From JBHJHP01 sp042219855 (GTDB lineage Bacteria > Bacteroidota > Bacteroidia > Bacteroidales > UBA5342): DNA of 64,000 bases. Where the stretch lies: contig NZ_JBHJHP010000008.1 in assembly GCF_042219855.1 (NCBI RefSeq), forward strand, positions 62,001 through 126,000, read 5' to 3'. Both the position numbers and the translations under genes were made by a program. The notes beneath the pieces are model-generated. The model saw only the letters and a list, made by a program, of their open reading frames with translations, did no database searches and was not told the DNA's origin. Shown one piece after another: positions 52,036 through 61,687 of the stretch; within the stretch, counting starts at the first letter, position 1, and every line of letters begins with the position of its first letter.

Positions 52036-54957
52036 CTAGAGCTTAATTAATTTCTCTGTCACAACCAGATCTTCCGAGCTGATCCTGATTAGATACAATC
52101 CTGCTTTCAAAGCGGATACGTCAATTTGTTTTTCTGTACCATCCATTTCGGTTTCAAAGACTGTTTGGCCATTGAGGGAAATGATTTGAATGTTGAATTG
52201 TTCTGCTTGTAAAACTTCAATTTGTAATATATCTGACGCAGGATTTGGATAGATCAAAACAAACTCATCAAGAAGCCTTGTTTGCCGGATGCCAACATCC
52301 CAGGGCCTTGAGGACTCTAAGGCGCCAATGTCAGGATTGGTATTTACCGGTTTTGGACGAATTGAATCCCTGAAATCACGTAGTGGGGCATAATACCATA
52401 GTCCATCAACTTCTACAGAATCAATGCCTGCATCAATACAGGGGCTTCCTGTTCCCAATTCGAAAGTTAATGAATCAAGCAACGGCTCAGTATCTATATT
52501 TCCAAATTCACTTTGGTAACCACCTTTAATGCAATTATTCCAGGCCTGGTAAGTACCCTTATTTGTAGCAAATAAAGGTGTGAGATCATTCCAGATGATA
52601 TTATTTACTAACAGTATTTTAAACGCCTCGTTGTAAATTTCTCTTCCTGCCGGTGCAGTATTATTGACTATAGTGTTGTTGATGACCTTTATTGCTGGTT
52701 CAGCGAGATCGGAATATGCACTATTTGTATCAATAAACAGAAAACCTCCACCACGCCGCAATGCCTTGTTTCCTGAAACGATATTATTGTAGATTTCAGC
52801 GTTTGGAACCAGTCCATTTTGTGCTTCTGTAAATGGATTAATTAAATAAAACAGTCCTCCCCCGGAAGAATTTGTACCGGTTGTTTCATTATCAATAATT
52901 TTGTTGTTTCTAAGAATCAGAATGGCGTTCTTAGGATTTACTGAAGAACAAAAAATACCACCACCTGCTGTTGTGCTGTTTGCAGTAGACATTGCTGAAT
53001 TATTGATGATGGAATTGTTTTCAATCAAATAGAAATAACCGGTTCCATGAATGCCTATTCCACCTCCCTGACTATATAAGCCAGTATTTGACTTATTTTC
53101 TTTTATAAGATTGTTTCTTATAATCAGGTTCCCATAGCTTGAATTACATGCAATTCCGGCACCAAATGTGGAAATGGATCCAACGGTCAATTCGTTATTG
53201 GAGATAATGTTGTTTATAATCTTTGCACCGTGTATACTGAAGATACCGCCACCAGCCCTGAAATAAGAACCGTTGGCATAATATCGTATTCCCTTTCCTC
53301 CGGTTATTGTAAATCCGTTTAAGACAGAGGTCGTATCCTCATCAGCTAAAAACCTGACAACCGATGCTGTATCAGGGTGTGACGGTTGACTCCCATCAAT
53401 AATGGTTTTAGATATATGAGATGTATCACCATCTTCAATAAACTGACTAGCCACGGTAATGGCTTTGCCTTTATAATCTATGTTTTCGAAGTAGGTGCCT
53501 TCGGCAACCAGAACGGTGTCACCTTCATTCGAGGCATTGATGGCGGCCTGGATGGTGGCAATTTCGGTTGGTACTTTAATTAATGTAGGATCATCGGGAC
53601 GGGCAAATTCAGATTCTATGGCACCTATATCCGTCCAGCCGTCCACAGTATTTGGCCTTTGTAAATCGAAATAATCGAGATCAGGTGCTGGATACCATGC
53701 ATTATCCACATTAACCGAGTATGCCCCTTTGCCAATGCAGGGACTTCCTTCCAGCAATTCAAAGGTTTCGGGATTGAGCATTGGGTCAGCATCAATATTC
53801 CAAAAATCACTATGATATCCTCCTTTTATATCATTGTAATATGCTTTGTAAGATCCATTATTAGTAGCATATAGCGGCGTGTAATCATTCCAGATAATGT
53901 TATTCAATAATAAAACATTCAAACCGCTGTTGTAAATTTCTTTACCTGATGGTGCAGCGTTGTCAGTTATGGTATTGTTAACTATTAATGGCATAGGATT
54001 TTTTGAATGGTAGTAATTGTTTTTATTATCTCGCAACCATATTCCACCTCCTTGTTTCCCGGCGCTATTATTTGCAATAATGTTGTTTGTTATTTCTACT
54101 TTTGGTAGTAATCCATTTTGTGTAGCTGTAAATTGAAGGAATTCTAGATATATACCACCGCCCCAAGACAAGTTTCCGGTGCTTGTATTTCCTAATATTT
54201 TGTTGCCTTTAAAAATTAAGGTACAATTTTTGGGATCACTACTCACATAAAGCAGTCCGGCTCCCGCTGATAAATAATTGTTTGTGCTTGGATCAGTACA
54301 CTGAGTTTTGTTATTTTTAATGGTATTGTTTTCAACTATAAATTTATTATTGTCTCCAATTAAATTAATACCACCTCCCTGGGCTTGTCCGCCGGTTGTA
54401 CAAACATTATCCCTGATAATATTATTTCTTATTACAACATCATTTCCTTCAGATTTTGCAACTATTCCACCACCTATGGACAATAAATCATCCGAAATAA
54501 CTTTATTCCCGTGAATAATGTTATTTTCAATTTTAGCTCCTTGGAATATTACAATTCCACCACCGGCCATAACATAGGTTCCCTGGTTATTATACCTCAT
54601 TCCTTTTCCCCCGGTAATGGTAAAACCACATAGTACTGAAGTCGTATCCTGATCGGCCATGAGTCTGACTACAGAGGCAGAATCAGGATGGGATGGCTGG
54701 CTACCATCAATAATGGTTTTAGAAATATGCGAGGTATCGCCATCCATAATAAAATGGCTGGCTACGGTAATGGCTTTGCCGTTGTAATTGATGTTTTCGT
54801 AATAAGTTCCTTCGTCTACAAGGATGGTATCGCCTTCAATGGCGCCATTGATAGCAGCTTGTATTGTAGATGAGTCGGCAGGCACGTTTATCACTGTACC
54901 ATAAGAAAAGGTGCATAAGAAAATGATGCATGAAAAAATGGTGTAATATCGTTTCAT
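52036..54957 (-). CDS. T9SS type A parallel beta-helix surface protein (two-unit)
   Basis: A 973-residue exported protein with signal peptide (MKRYYTIFSCIIFLCTFSYG). Two copies of a roughly 440-residue unit follow (about 20-458 and 459-880). Each opens with VPxxxxTIQAAIN, GDTxLVxEGTYxENI and SHISKTIIDGSQPSHPD, then many short GGGI/ENNxI/NNxI turns typical of a right-handed parallel beta-helix (pectate-lyase or POMP-like). The end is a type A sorting domain (VLIYPNPASDILQIEV...AGLYLIRISSEDLVVTEK). The fold fits polysaccharide binding or lysis, but no catalytic site was recognised, so an adhesin is equally likely. Confidence 0.88.
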   Translation of the reverse strand: MKRYYTIFSCIIFLCTFSYGTVINVPADSSTIQAAINGAIEGDTILVDEGTYYENINYNGKAITVASHFIMDGDTSHISKTIIDGSQPSHPDSASVVRLMADQDTTSVLCGFTITGGKGMRYNNQGTYVMAGGGIVIFQGAKIENNIIHGNKVISDDLLSIGGGIVAKSEGNDVVIRNNIIRDNVCTTGGQAQGGGINLIGDNNKFIVENNTIKNNKTQCTDPSTNNYLSAGAGLLYVSSDPKNCTLIFKGNKILGNTSTGNLSWGGGIYLEFLQFTATQNGLLPKVEITNNIIANNSAGKQGGGIWLRDNKNNYYHSKNPMPLIVNNTITDNAAPSGKEIYNSGLNVLLLNNIIWNDYTPLYATNNGSYKAYYNDIKGGYHSDFWNIDADPMLNPETFELLEGSPCIGKGAYSVNVDNAWYPAPDLDYFDLQRPNTVDGWTDIGAIESEFARPDDPTLIKVPTEIATIQAAINASNEGDTVLVAEGTYFENIDYKGKAITVASQFIEDGDTSHISKTIIDGSQPSHPDTASVVRFLADEDTTSVLNGFTITGGKGIRYYANGSYFRAGGGIFSIHGAKIINNIISNNELTVGSISTFGAGIACNSSYGNLIIRNNLIKENKSNTGLYSQGGGIGIHGTGYFYLIENNSIINNSAMSTANSTTAGGGIFCSSVNPKNAILILRNNKIIDNETTGTNSSGGGLFYLINPFTEAQNGLVPNAEIYNNIVSGNKALRRGGGFLFIDTNSAYSDLAEPAIKVINNTIVNNTAPAGREIYNEAFKILLVNNIIWNDLTPLFATNKGTYQAWNNCIKGGYQSEFGNIDTEPLLDSLTFELGTGSPCIDAGIDSVEVDGLWYYAPLRDFRDSIRPKPVNTNPDIGALESSRPWDVGIRQTRLLDEFVLIYPNPASDILQIEVLQAEQFNIQIISLNGQTVFETEMDGTEKQIDVSALKAGLYLIRISSEDLVVTEKLIKL

Positions 54958-55032
54958 AATTTACAGATTTTAAGTGAGCATAAAAAGCATTTCCCGGGTA
55001 GTATGAGCCGGGAAATGCGTACAAAACCTTTG

Positions 55033-56805
55033 TTATTGAAGGATGACCTTTTTTAAGTAAGTCCTGTCTGCATGAATACGTAACAGGTATATGCCATTAC
55101 TTAATTCATTTCGGTTAAGCATTATGGTGGTGTTCTGTAGGTTTTTTCTTTGCTGTACAAGCTTACCTGTTACATCGATTATCTCAATGCCGGTGATCAA
55201 AGCATGATTGCTTAAACTTACCCTTGCTGTTTTTGTGATGGGGTTTGGATAGATGCTAATTGAGCACGGTGTTTCATCAACACTTATCGAACTGTGTTCT
55301 AATGTTGCTGATTTTAATTTACTCTCTTTTGTGGCTTGCCATCCATACTGGTTCCGTTGGCCAGTCCGTCTCAGATTATCAGACATAACTGCTCCCATAT
55401 CAACAAGGCCCGTTTCTGCATCCGGTCTCGGATTATCATAAAAATCGAAGGCAGGTGCCGTGTACAACTCACCATCAATCTGGACAGATTCTGCGCCTGT
55501 TCCTAAACACGGACTTTTTGGGAGAGGCTTAAACAGTGCAGGATTTACCTTTGGATAGGCTTCAATATTATTTTCACCAAACCATGCTCCTTGCAGTTCA
55601 GCCTCGCCTCCTTTTATACAGTTATTGAATGCATAAAGGTTACCATCATTATTATCGGCAAACCATGTTAAATCCGATCTGAAATGAACGTCAGGCAAAT
55701 AATCCTGGAAAATTTCACGACAGTTCTCACCATCTGTTTCATCCCATAAAATATTATTCAGTAATAATAAGTTTAAATCATAAGTAAAGACACCCGCTCC
55801 ATCGGAGGCTTCATTATCAAGTAGCGTGTTATTCATTACCAGTGGAACAATGGGATAGGTAAAAGCAGGTTGAGTTATTCCTCCCATGCTGAAAAAGGCA
55901 AGACCTCCACCTTTATCCTGCGCATAATTATTGGTTATGATGTTATTGAAAACCTGAACCTTTAAGGTGCTGTTATCTGGTGGTACATTCTCCCAAAACT
56001 CAATATACATGCCTCCTCCCATACTCGTTTCACTATGCAATGCATTTCCTGTAATGGTGTTATTGTTTATCTGGATATCAGGACCGAAACCGTGTGCGGT
56101 TTCAATTTCTATGCCTCCTCCCAAAGTGCTGTAGCCTTCGGTGCAGGTAAGCGAGTTGTCCGAGATGATATTATGATTAATTCGAACGGTAACACCTTGG
56201 GACGCAATTAGAAGTCCTATGCCTCCTCCCGAAGTTATATCAGAGGTAATAGTAGAATTTCTTAAAATTTTATTATGCCTGATTATTATTGTATTGCTAC
56301 TTAAAAAGGCGCCACCAATGCCAGGAAAAGTTGCATTATTTTGTACAATACTGTTATCAGTTACAATATTATTCTCAATAACGGCACCATTGTTAAAAAG
56401 CAGGACCGCTCCACCAACATAAGCCCCTAAAAGATCTACATATGAGCCAGAACCTCCTGTTAAAGTAAATCCCTTTAAAGTGGTATTGCTGTTTGGAATA
56501 CCGGTCAAAAAGACAACAGAGCCCACTGCCGGATTTACGGGTTGACTTCCATCAATAATTGTTTTTGAAATGTGAGTTGACTTCCCATCAAGAATAAATT
56601 CACTGGCAAGTGTAATAGCTTTCCCTGTAATAACAAGGTTTTCGTAGTAGGTTCCTTCGGCAACCAGAACGGTGTCGCCTTCGCTGGCAGCGTTGATGGC
56701 GGCCTGGATCGTAGCTTGTTCTGCAGGTACATGAATGACCTGTGCGGATGTCTGAAGACTCAGACAAACCATACTTAATACGAATGTGAAAAGCTTTAAT
56801 TTCAT
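55033..56805 (-). CDS. T9SS type A parallel beta-helix surface protein (single unit)
   Basis: A 590-residue exported protein from the ATG at 56805 (signal MKLKLFTFVLSMVCLSLQTSAQ); an in-frame ATG at 56829 would put eight polar residues before the signal and is rejected. One beta-helix unit follows, opening VIHVPAEQATIQAAINAASE and SHISKTIIDGSQPVNP, then asparagine-rich turns. The sorting tail (SISIYPNPITKTARVSL...GIYLLRIHADRTYLKKVILQ) differs from the nearly shared tails of its neighbours. It is divergent from the AraC-STAND regulator, with 190 bp between starts, and is the best candidate target of that regulator (inference). Confidence 0.88.
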   Translation of the reverse strand: MKLKLFTFVLSMVCLSLQTSAQVIHVPAEQATIQAAINAASEGDTVLVAEGTYYENLVITGKAITLASEFILDGKSTHISKTIIDGSQPVNPAVGSVVFLTGIPNSNTTLKGFTLTGGSGSYVDLLGAYVGGAVLLFNNGAVIENNIVTDNSIVQNNATFPGIGGAFLSSNTIIIRHNKILRNSTITSDITSGGGIGLLIASQGVTVRINHNIISDNSLTCTEGYSTLGGGIEIETAHGFGPDIQINNNTITGNALHSETSMGGGMYIEFWENVPPDNSTLKVQVFNNIITNNYAQDKGGGLAFFSMGGITQPAFTYPIVPLVMNNTLLDNEASDGAGVFTYDLNLLLLNNILWDETDGENCREIFQDYLPDVHFRSDLTWFADNNDGNLYAFNNCIKGGEAELQGAWFGENNIEAYPKVNPALFKPLPKSPCLGTGAESVQIDGELYTAPAFDFYDNPRPDAETGLVDMGAVMSDNLRRTGQRNQYGWQATKESKLKSATLEHSSISVDETPCSISIYPNPITKTARVSLSNHALITGIEIIDVTGKLVQQRKNLQNTTIMLNRNELSNGIYLLRIHADRTYLKKVILQ

Positions 56806-56995
56806 GATTGGTAAATTTTTGGTTGACATTCAAGTTAGGGCATTTTATGTGCAAAATCTTTAACATATGTGCCAAAAAATTGCTAAATTGTGTCATATTC
56901 GTTTAAGGTGTAAAGTGTCTCTAAATGAGTATTTTGAAGGATTGGTGAAATGCGTCTTGGATGAACTGGATTTTGATTAACCAACTGTCATCTGC

Positions 56996-59506
56996 ATGAA
57001 TTTTATTCAGGCACAAACATCAGTATTTTTGGCTCGTGTCAGGGAAATCATTGAACTAAACCTGGACAATGACATGTTTGATGTATCCACCCTGGCTAAA
57101 GCATTAGGGGTCAGCAGATCAGGATTACACCGAAAATTAAAAGCAACATCCGGTTTATCTGCATCAGCATATATCTGTAGGGTCAAACTGGATATGGCGT
57201 TTAAGCTGCTTGAGGATTCCCCGATGAACATAACAGAAATAGCCCTGGAGTGCGGCTTCCGTAGTGTGGCTTATTTTGATCACTGTTTCAGAAAATATTT
57301 TGGTTATTCCCCGAGGCAGATCAGAAAAGAGGTTTTGGGGGTACCTTACGTCCATAGTCAGTTAAAACCGGTATCAGGTCAGAATGAACCGGACGAACAG
57401 CATCGGCTTCAACCACAAAATGTCCATCACATCCCGGTGCCGGCTACTTCGTTTATTGGCCGGGAACAGGAATTAAAGATGATACTGGACCTGTTGCAGT
57501 CGTATCGTATCATTTCGTTGGTCGGATCAGGTGGATGTGGTAAAACGCGCCTGGCGTGTGAAGCTGTTCAGTATTTGGATCATCAATTTAAAGATGGAAT
57601 ATGGTTTGTTGATTTTTCGGGCATAAGTGATGATAAGCGTGTTGTGCAGACAATAGCGGAAGCATTTCACATTAAAGAGGGAAAGGGGAAGGATCTTACA
57701 GAACTGCTGATTCAAAGATTACGGGAATGGCGCTTATTACTCATCCTGGATAACTGTGAACACCTTGCAAAATCCTGTGCCCGGGTGGCAGGCACGCTCA
57801 TTCGCTCAGTGCCTGGACTTACACTGTTAATTACCAGCAGGGTTGCTTTAAATGTTTACGGGGAAAAAGTATGGCGGATTCCTTCACTGAGTCTGGTTGA
57901 TCCGGATAAGGTTGCCGGCCCTGAACAGGCCTTACAGTCTGATGCGATACACCTGTTTGTGGACAGGGCAAAACTTTCAGATCCGCGGTTTAAACTGGAT
58001 CATGAGAACAGTAAAGAGACCGCAATGATCTGTAAACAATTAGACGGGATACCGCTGGCGCTTGAACTGGTGGCGAGTCGCATACGGTATATGGAACCGC
58101 CACTTATACTCCGACGGTTGTCCGGTGCATTCACGAGGCTGGCATCAACTGATCCGGGCACGGTAAACCGGCATAAAACTTTAAATGCTGCTATTAACTG
58201 GAGTTATGAACTGTTAACTCATGAAGAAAAACTGCTCTTCAGGAGATTGGGTGTGTTTTCAGGTGGATTTGATCTGGAGGCTGTTGAAAAGGTTTGCAGC
58301 GATGCATCTTTCCCTGAAGAATATATTCTGGATCTTTTATCAAATCTGGTAGATCGATCCATGGTTAATACAATAAGGCATTCGGGACAGCCAATCCGCT
58401 ATGTTATGCTTGAGACCATCAGGCAGTATGGCCTTGAGCATTTGCCTGTGAAGGACGAACAAGCATTACGAAAGAAGCATCTGGATTACTTTGTGGGTGT
58501 TGCTGAAAGCGGCTTCGAAGAGCGGATGAGCGCCCAAAACGTTTGGTTAAATAAAATTAGCCTGGACTATGAAAACATGCTTTCAGCGCTTTTCTGGGCA
58601 GAGAAAAATAAAAGGTCGGTATATCGTTATTTGTCCGGGCTGTTAGGATGGTTCTGGGCAAGGACCGGACGCAACAACCTGGCCCGTAAAATACTCGGTG
58701 GACTTATTGATGAAAGAAGGTTAAAGTCAGCCACAAAGGCAAGAGTGTTATCAGGATTCAGTTGGGCAAACTACGGCAATTTTGATCCTGCTTTTAAGGA
58801 TACGTTTATTGATAATTTCAGACAGGCGATGTTGATCTGGCGACGCTTGGGTGACAGGAGGGAAGAAGCGGTTGCAACTTCAACATTTGCAGCAAGCATC
58901 GGACTGTTCGGAGATCTGGAAAAGGGACTATCCCTGGCAAAGGATGCTGTTGAGATTGCTAAAGAAGCGGGTGAAAAAGGTGCCTTATTATTTTGCCTTA
59001 GAATGTTATCGCAGGCATTGGTCAATCTTAAAAAAACAGTGGAAGCCAGGCCAGTCATTAACGAGCAGCTGAAGTTAGCAGATGAGCTGGATAATCCCAA
59101 TGCAAAATTTGGCGGGCACCATAATGCAGGCGACTGTGCTGCCATAGAAGGCAGATTTCATGATGCAGAAAAAGAATATGGATTAGGATTGAAAGCCATA
59201 GCCGTATATGGCGATATGGTGTATATTTTGACCGAGATCCTTGGCATTGCCATTGCAGTATCCAGTATGGGGCATTATCGAAAAGCACTGATATTAACAG
59301 GCGTTTCAAATGTACAGGCAAAAAAAGCCGGTTCTCAGTCTCTGGAAAATTTACCGTATCAGTTCTGGCAGGAACTGATCAAAACACACATAAATGGGGC
59401 ACGTGAAAAACTTGGCGAAGAACTTTCTCAAAAATATGAAGCTGAAGGTGCTGCCATGGAACTGGAAGATGCAATAAGCTATGCCCTGGATTTTGAGAAG
59501 GATTAA
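56996..59506 (+). CDS. AraC-STAND ATPase-helical repeat fusion regulator
   Basis: An 836-residue cytoplasmic regulator with an unusual layout. Residues 10-110 form an AraC-type double helix-turn-helix (VSTLAKALGVSRSGLHRKLK; ITEIALECGFRSVAYFDHCF; KYFGYSPRQIRKE). Next comes a STAND/NB-ARC ATPase: GREQELKM, Walker A VGSGGCGKTRLA near 176, Walker B LLLILDNCEH near 247, LLITSRVALNV, and CKQLDGIPLALELVASRIR (GLPLA-like). From about 480 the helical repeats (TPR-like) probably sense a ligand or partner. AfsR/MalT-like proteins pair this ATPase with other DNA-binding domains; the AraC combination at the N-terminus is uncommon to my knowledge. Divergent from a beta-helix surface gene. Confidence 0.88.
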   Translation: MNFIQAQTSVFLARVREIIELNLDNDMFDVSTLAKALGVSRSGLHRKLKATSGLSASAYICRVKLDMAFKLLEDSPMNITEIALECGFRSVAYFDHCFRKYFGYSPRQIRKEVLGVPYVHSQLKPVSGQNEPDEQHRLQPQNVHHIPVPATSFIGREQELKMILDLLQSYRIISLVGSGGCGKTRLACEAVQYLDHQFKDGIWFVDFSGISDDKRVVQTIAEAFHIKEGKGKDLTELLIQRLREWRLLLILDNCEHLAKSCARVAGTLIRSVPGLTLLITSRVALNVYGEKVWRIPSLSLVDPDKVAGPEQALQSDAIHLFVDRAKLSDPRFKLDHENSKETAMICKQLDGIPLALELVASRIRYMEPPLILRRLSGAFTRLASTDPGTVNRHKTLNAAINWSYELLTHEEKLLFRRLGVFSGGFDLEAVEKVCSDASFPEEYILDLLSNLVDRSMVNTIRHSGQPIRYVMLETIRQYGLEHLPVKDEQALRKKHLDYFVGVAESGFEERMSAQNVWLNKISLDYENMLSALFWAEKNKRSVYRYLSGLLGWFWARTGRNNLARKILGGLIDERRLKSATKARVLSGFSWANYGNFDPAFKDTFIDNFRQAMLIWRRLGDRREEAVATSTFAASIGLFGDLEKGLSLAKDAVEIAKEAGEKGALLFCLRMLSQALVNLKKTVEARPVINEQLKLADELDNPNAKFGGHHNAGDCAAIEGRFHDAEKEYGLGLKAIAVYGDMVYILTEILGIAIAVSSMGHYRKALILTGVSNVQAKKAGSQSLENLPYQFWQELIKTHINGAREKLGEELSQKYEAEGAAMELEDAISYALDFEKD

Positions 59507-59837
59507 ATTGCAGATTGCATAAAGGGTGTGTACCGACCTCTATTGTTCTAAACAGCGCTGCTGCGTTTAATTTCATGAAAAAAAACTGGTTAAAGTTTGG
59601 CGGCTTTTTAATGTTTTTAAGGCTGGTCATCTGACCCCTCTTGTGTTCTCCACCTGAATCAGTCTGGAATACCCTCCTTGTCCTGATCGAAGTATCAGTA
59701 TAGACCAGTTACTATGAAACGTGCAGATTCATTGTAATCTAGAGTTGGTCATGTGTTTGATTTTCAATAAAATACGATGATTAACAGAAAAGCACAGACC
59801 AAAGCCTGTGCCTTCCCATTCTAACTATTTGTAATCA
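59507..59837. other. 331-bp gap with no recognised gene
   Basis: Between the convergent regulator and leucine-rich-repeat genes. A GACCCCTCTTGTG... stretch around 59630-59690 looks somewhat like insertion-sequence end debris, but I cannot identify it. The hairpin at 59791-59812 lies at its right end. Confidence 0.35.
59791..59812 (-). terminator. Hairpin after the leucine-rich-repeat gene (AGCACAG/CTGTGC)
   Basis: GCACAG-accaaagc-CTGTGC lies 26-47 bp after the stop codon of the minus-strand gene. It matches the sequence context of the hairpin at 51987-52014, so the 3' tails of the two genes are homologous beyond the stop codon. Confidence 0.5.
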
Positions 59838-61640
59838 TCAGAGTTTAATCAGCTTCTCTGTAACAACCATATCTTCTGAACTAATCCTGATCAGATACAA
59901 TCCCGCTTTCAAAGCGGATACGTCAATTTGTTTTTCCAGCTTGGTCATGCTGGTTTCAAGTACGGTTTTTCCGTTTATGGATATGATCTCAATGCTGTAC
60001 TGATTAAGATTTGATGTTTCAATCCTTAGATTGCCAAAAACAGGATTGGGATAAATTGAAAACAATTCTTCTGGATAAATATTTTCAGTAAAACCATCAA
60101 TACAATCAGTAGGGCAGGTTCCCCATACCGGTAACGAATCTTGTTTAAATTCTAAAGGGCAACCTGCTGCAAATTGGTCGGGTATATCGTTTATATTCTC
60201 TACGCACCAACAGGAAAGATCCTGATTAAACATTTGTGCATTGTAAAACATTCCGCTCATAAATTTCACGCTACCTACGTCCCAGTTCCAAATATCCTGA
60301 TTAAAACTATCAGCATAATAAAACATTAATGACATGTCAGTAACATTACCTACGTTCCATGAGCCAATGTCCTGATCAAATGAGTGTGATAGGCAAAACA
60401 TAATACTCATATTAGTTACGTTACTCACATCCCAGGCCCCTATATCCTGGTTGAATTTAATAGCCTCTGAAAACATTCTATACATACTTTTTACGTTACT
60501 CACATCCCATTTCCCGATAGGATGGTTAAATTCCGAACACTCAAACATCCCACTCATATCTGTTACGTTACTCACATTCCAGTTGCCGATAGGTTGGTTA
60601 AATTCCGAACAAGCAAACATCCCTCTCGTATTTGTCACCTTACTCACATCCCAATTCCCAATATTATGGTTAAATTGAGTAACAATAGGAGCTGAAAATT
60701 CCAATTTATCTCCCATGAACATTCCTGACATATCGGTCACATTGCTCACATCCCATTCTCCAATATCCTGATTGAAATCCGAAGCTCCATAAAACATGGA
60801 ACTCATGTTGTTTACTTTGCTGACATTCCAATTTCCGATATCCTGATTAAATTTAGTCGTGCAAAACATATAAGACATATCTGTAACCTGACTCACATCC
60901 CAACCACTTATATTTTGGTTAAACTGTGAATATCGAACTACATTTAATGGGAGAATAAGACCCTTAAACATTGCATGCATATTTTTCACTTTGCTAACAT
61001 TCCATTTCCCAATATCCTGATTGAAATTCGAAGCTCCAAGAAACATAGAACTCATATTCGTTACCTGACTCACATCCCAGTAACTAATATCATTATTGAA
61101 TGAGTATGCAAGAAAGAACATATTTGACATGTTGGTTACATTACTTACATCCCATGATCCGATATCCTGGTTAAACTTATCTGCATCATTAAACATCCCA
61201 CTCATATCCGTTACATTGCTCACATCCCATGCCCCTATATCCTGGTTAAACGCCATTGCATAATGAAACATCTCACTCATATCAGTAACCTGGCTTACAT
61301 CCCAGGAACCAATATTTTGTTTAAAACCTTGTATCTTATAAAATAAACTGTCCATTTTTGTCACCGGTGAGGTACAAAGAATAGTTAAATCTGCCCCTTC
61401 ATCTCTTCGTTGTTCCAGGAGTTCTCTGTCCACGGCTTCATACCTTATGCCGTTAACCGTGCCCGTATCGCCGGGCTGGCAGTTTTCGCATTTAATGGTT
61501 ATGCCATTTTCATCTAAATAAAAATATGGTTCTTCTGTACTGCTTTGTAGTGTGCCCGTATGTTTTGTTGTATTACCCTGCCCGTACATCAGACCAAAGG
61601 TCCAGATGCAAACAAGAATTAATGTAATTTGCGTTTTCAT
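59838..61640 (-). CDS. T9SS type A BspA-type leucine-rich-repeat (DUF285) surface protein
   Basis: A 600-residue exported protein (signal MKTQITLILVCIWTFGLMYG). After a short domain with a CxxC (IKCENCQPGDTG) come about 15 repeats of 24-25 residues of the form MSxMFxxAxxFNQDIGxWDVSNVT, the PF03382/DUF285 BspA-like pattern; two repeats carry 8-10 residue insertions (KGLILPLNVVRYSQ, GDKLEFSAPIVTQ). A Cys-containing cap (LSCWCVENINDIPDQF) follows, then a type A sorting domain (FSIYPNPVFGNLRIET...AGLYLIRISSEDMVVTEK). BspA-type repeats bind host or matrix proteins in other bacteria, so an adhesin is plausible. It sits among beta-helix proteins with the same sorting tail. Confidence 0.9.
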   Translation of the reverse strand: MKTQITLILVCIWTFGLMYGQGNTTKHTGTLQSSTEEPYFYLDENGITIKCENCQPGDTGTVNGIRYEAVDRELLEQRRDEGADLTILCTSPVTKMDSLFYKIQGFKQNIGSWDVSQVTDMSEMFHYAMAFNQDIGAWDVSNVTDMSGMFNDADKFNQDIGSWDVSNVTNMSNMFFLAYSFNNDISYWDVSQVTNMSSMFLGASNFNQDIGKWNVSKVKNMHAMFKGLILPLNVVRYSQFNQNISGWDVSQVTDMSYMFCTTKFNQDIGNWNVSKVNNMSSMFYGASDFNQDIGEWDVSNVTDMSGMFMGDKLEFSAPIVTQFNHNIGNWDVSKVTNTRGMFACSEFNQPIGNWNVSNVTDMSGMFECSEFNHPIGKWDVSNVKSMYRMFSEAIKFNQDIGAWDVSNVTNMSIMFCLSHSFDQDIGSWNVGNVTDMSLMFYYADSFNQDIWNWDVGSVKFMSGMFYNAQMFNQDLSCWCVENINDIPDQFAAGCPLEFKQDSLPVWGTCPTDCIDGFTENIYPEELFSIYPNPVFGNLRIETSNLNQYSIEIISINGKTVLETSMTKLEKQIDVSALKAGLYLIRISSEDMVVTEKLIKL

Positions 61641-61687
61641 GGGGTATGAGTTTTAAATGCTTTACATAATGTTTAATATTATTCCAT

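Noticed and set aside
58771..59145. 124-codon minus-strand frame in the AraC-STAND gene
   Set aside because: It is antisense to a well-supported coding region and has no domain or signal pattern.
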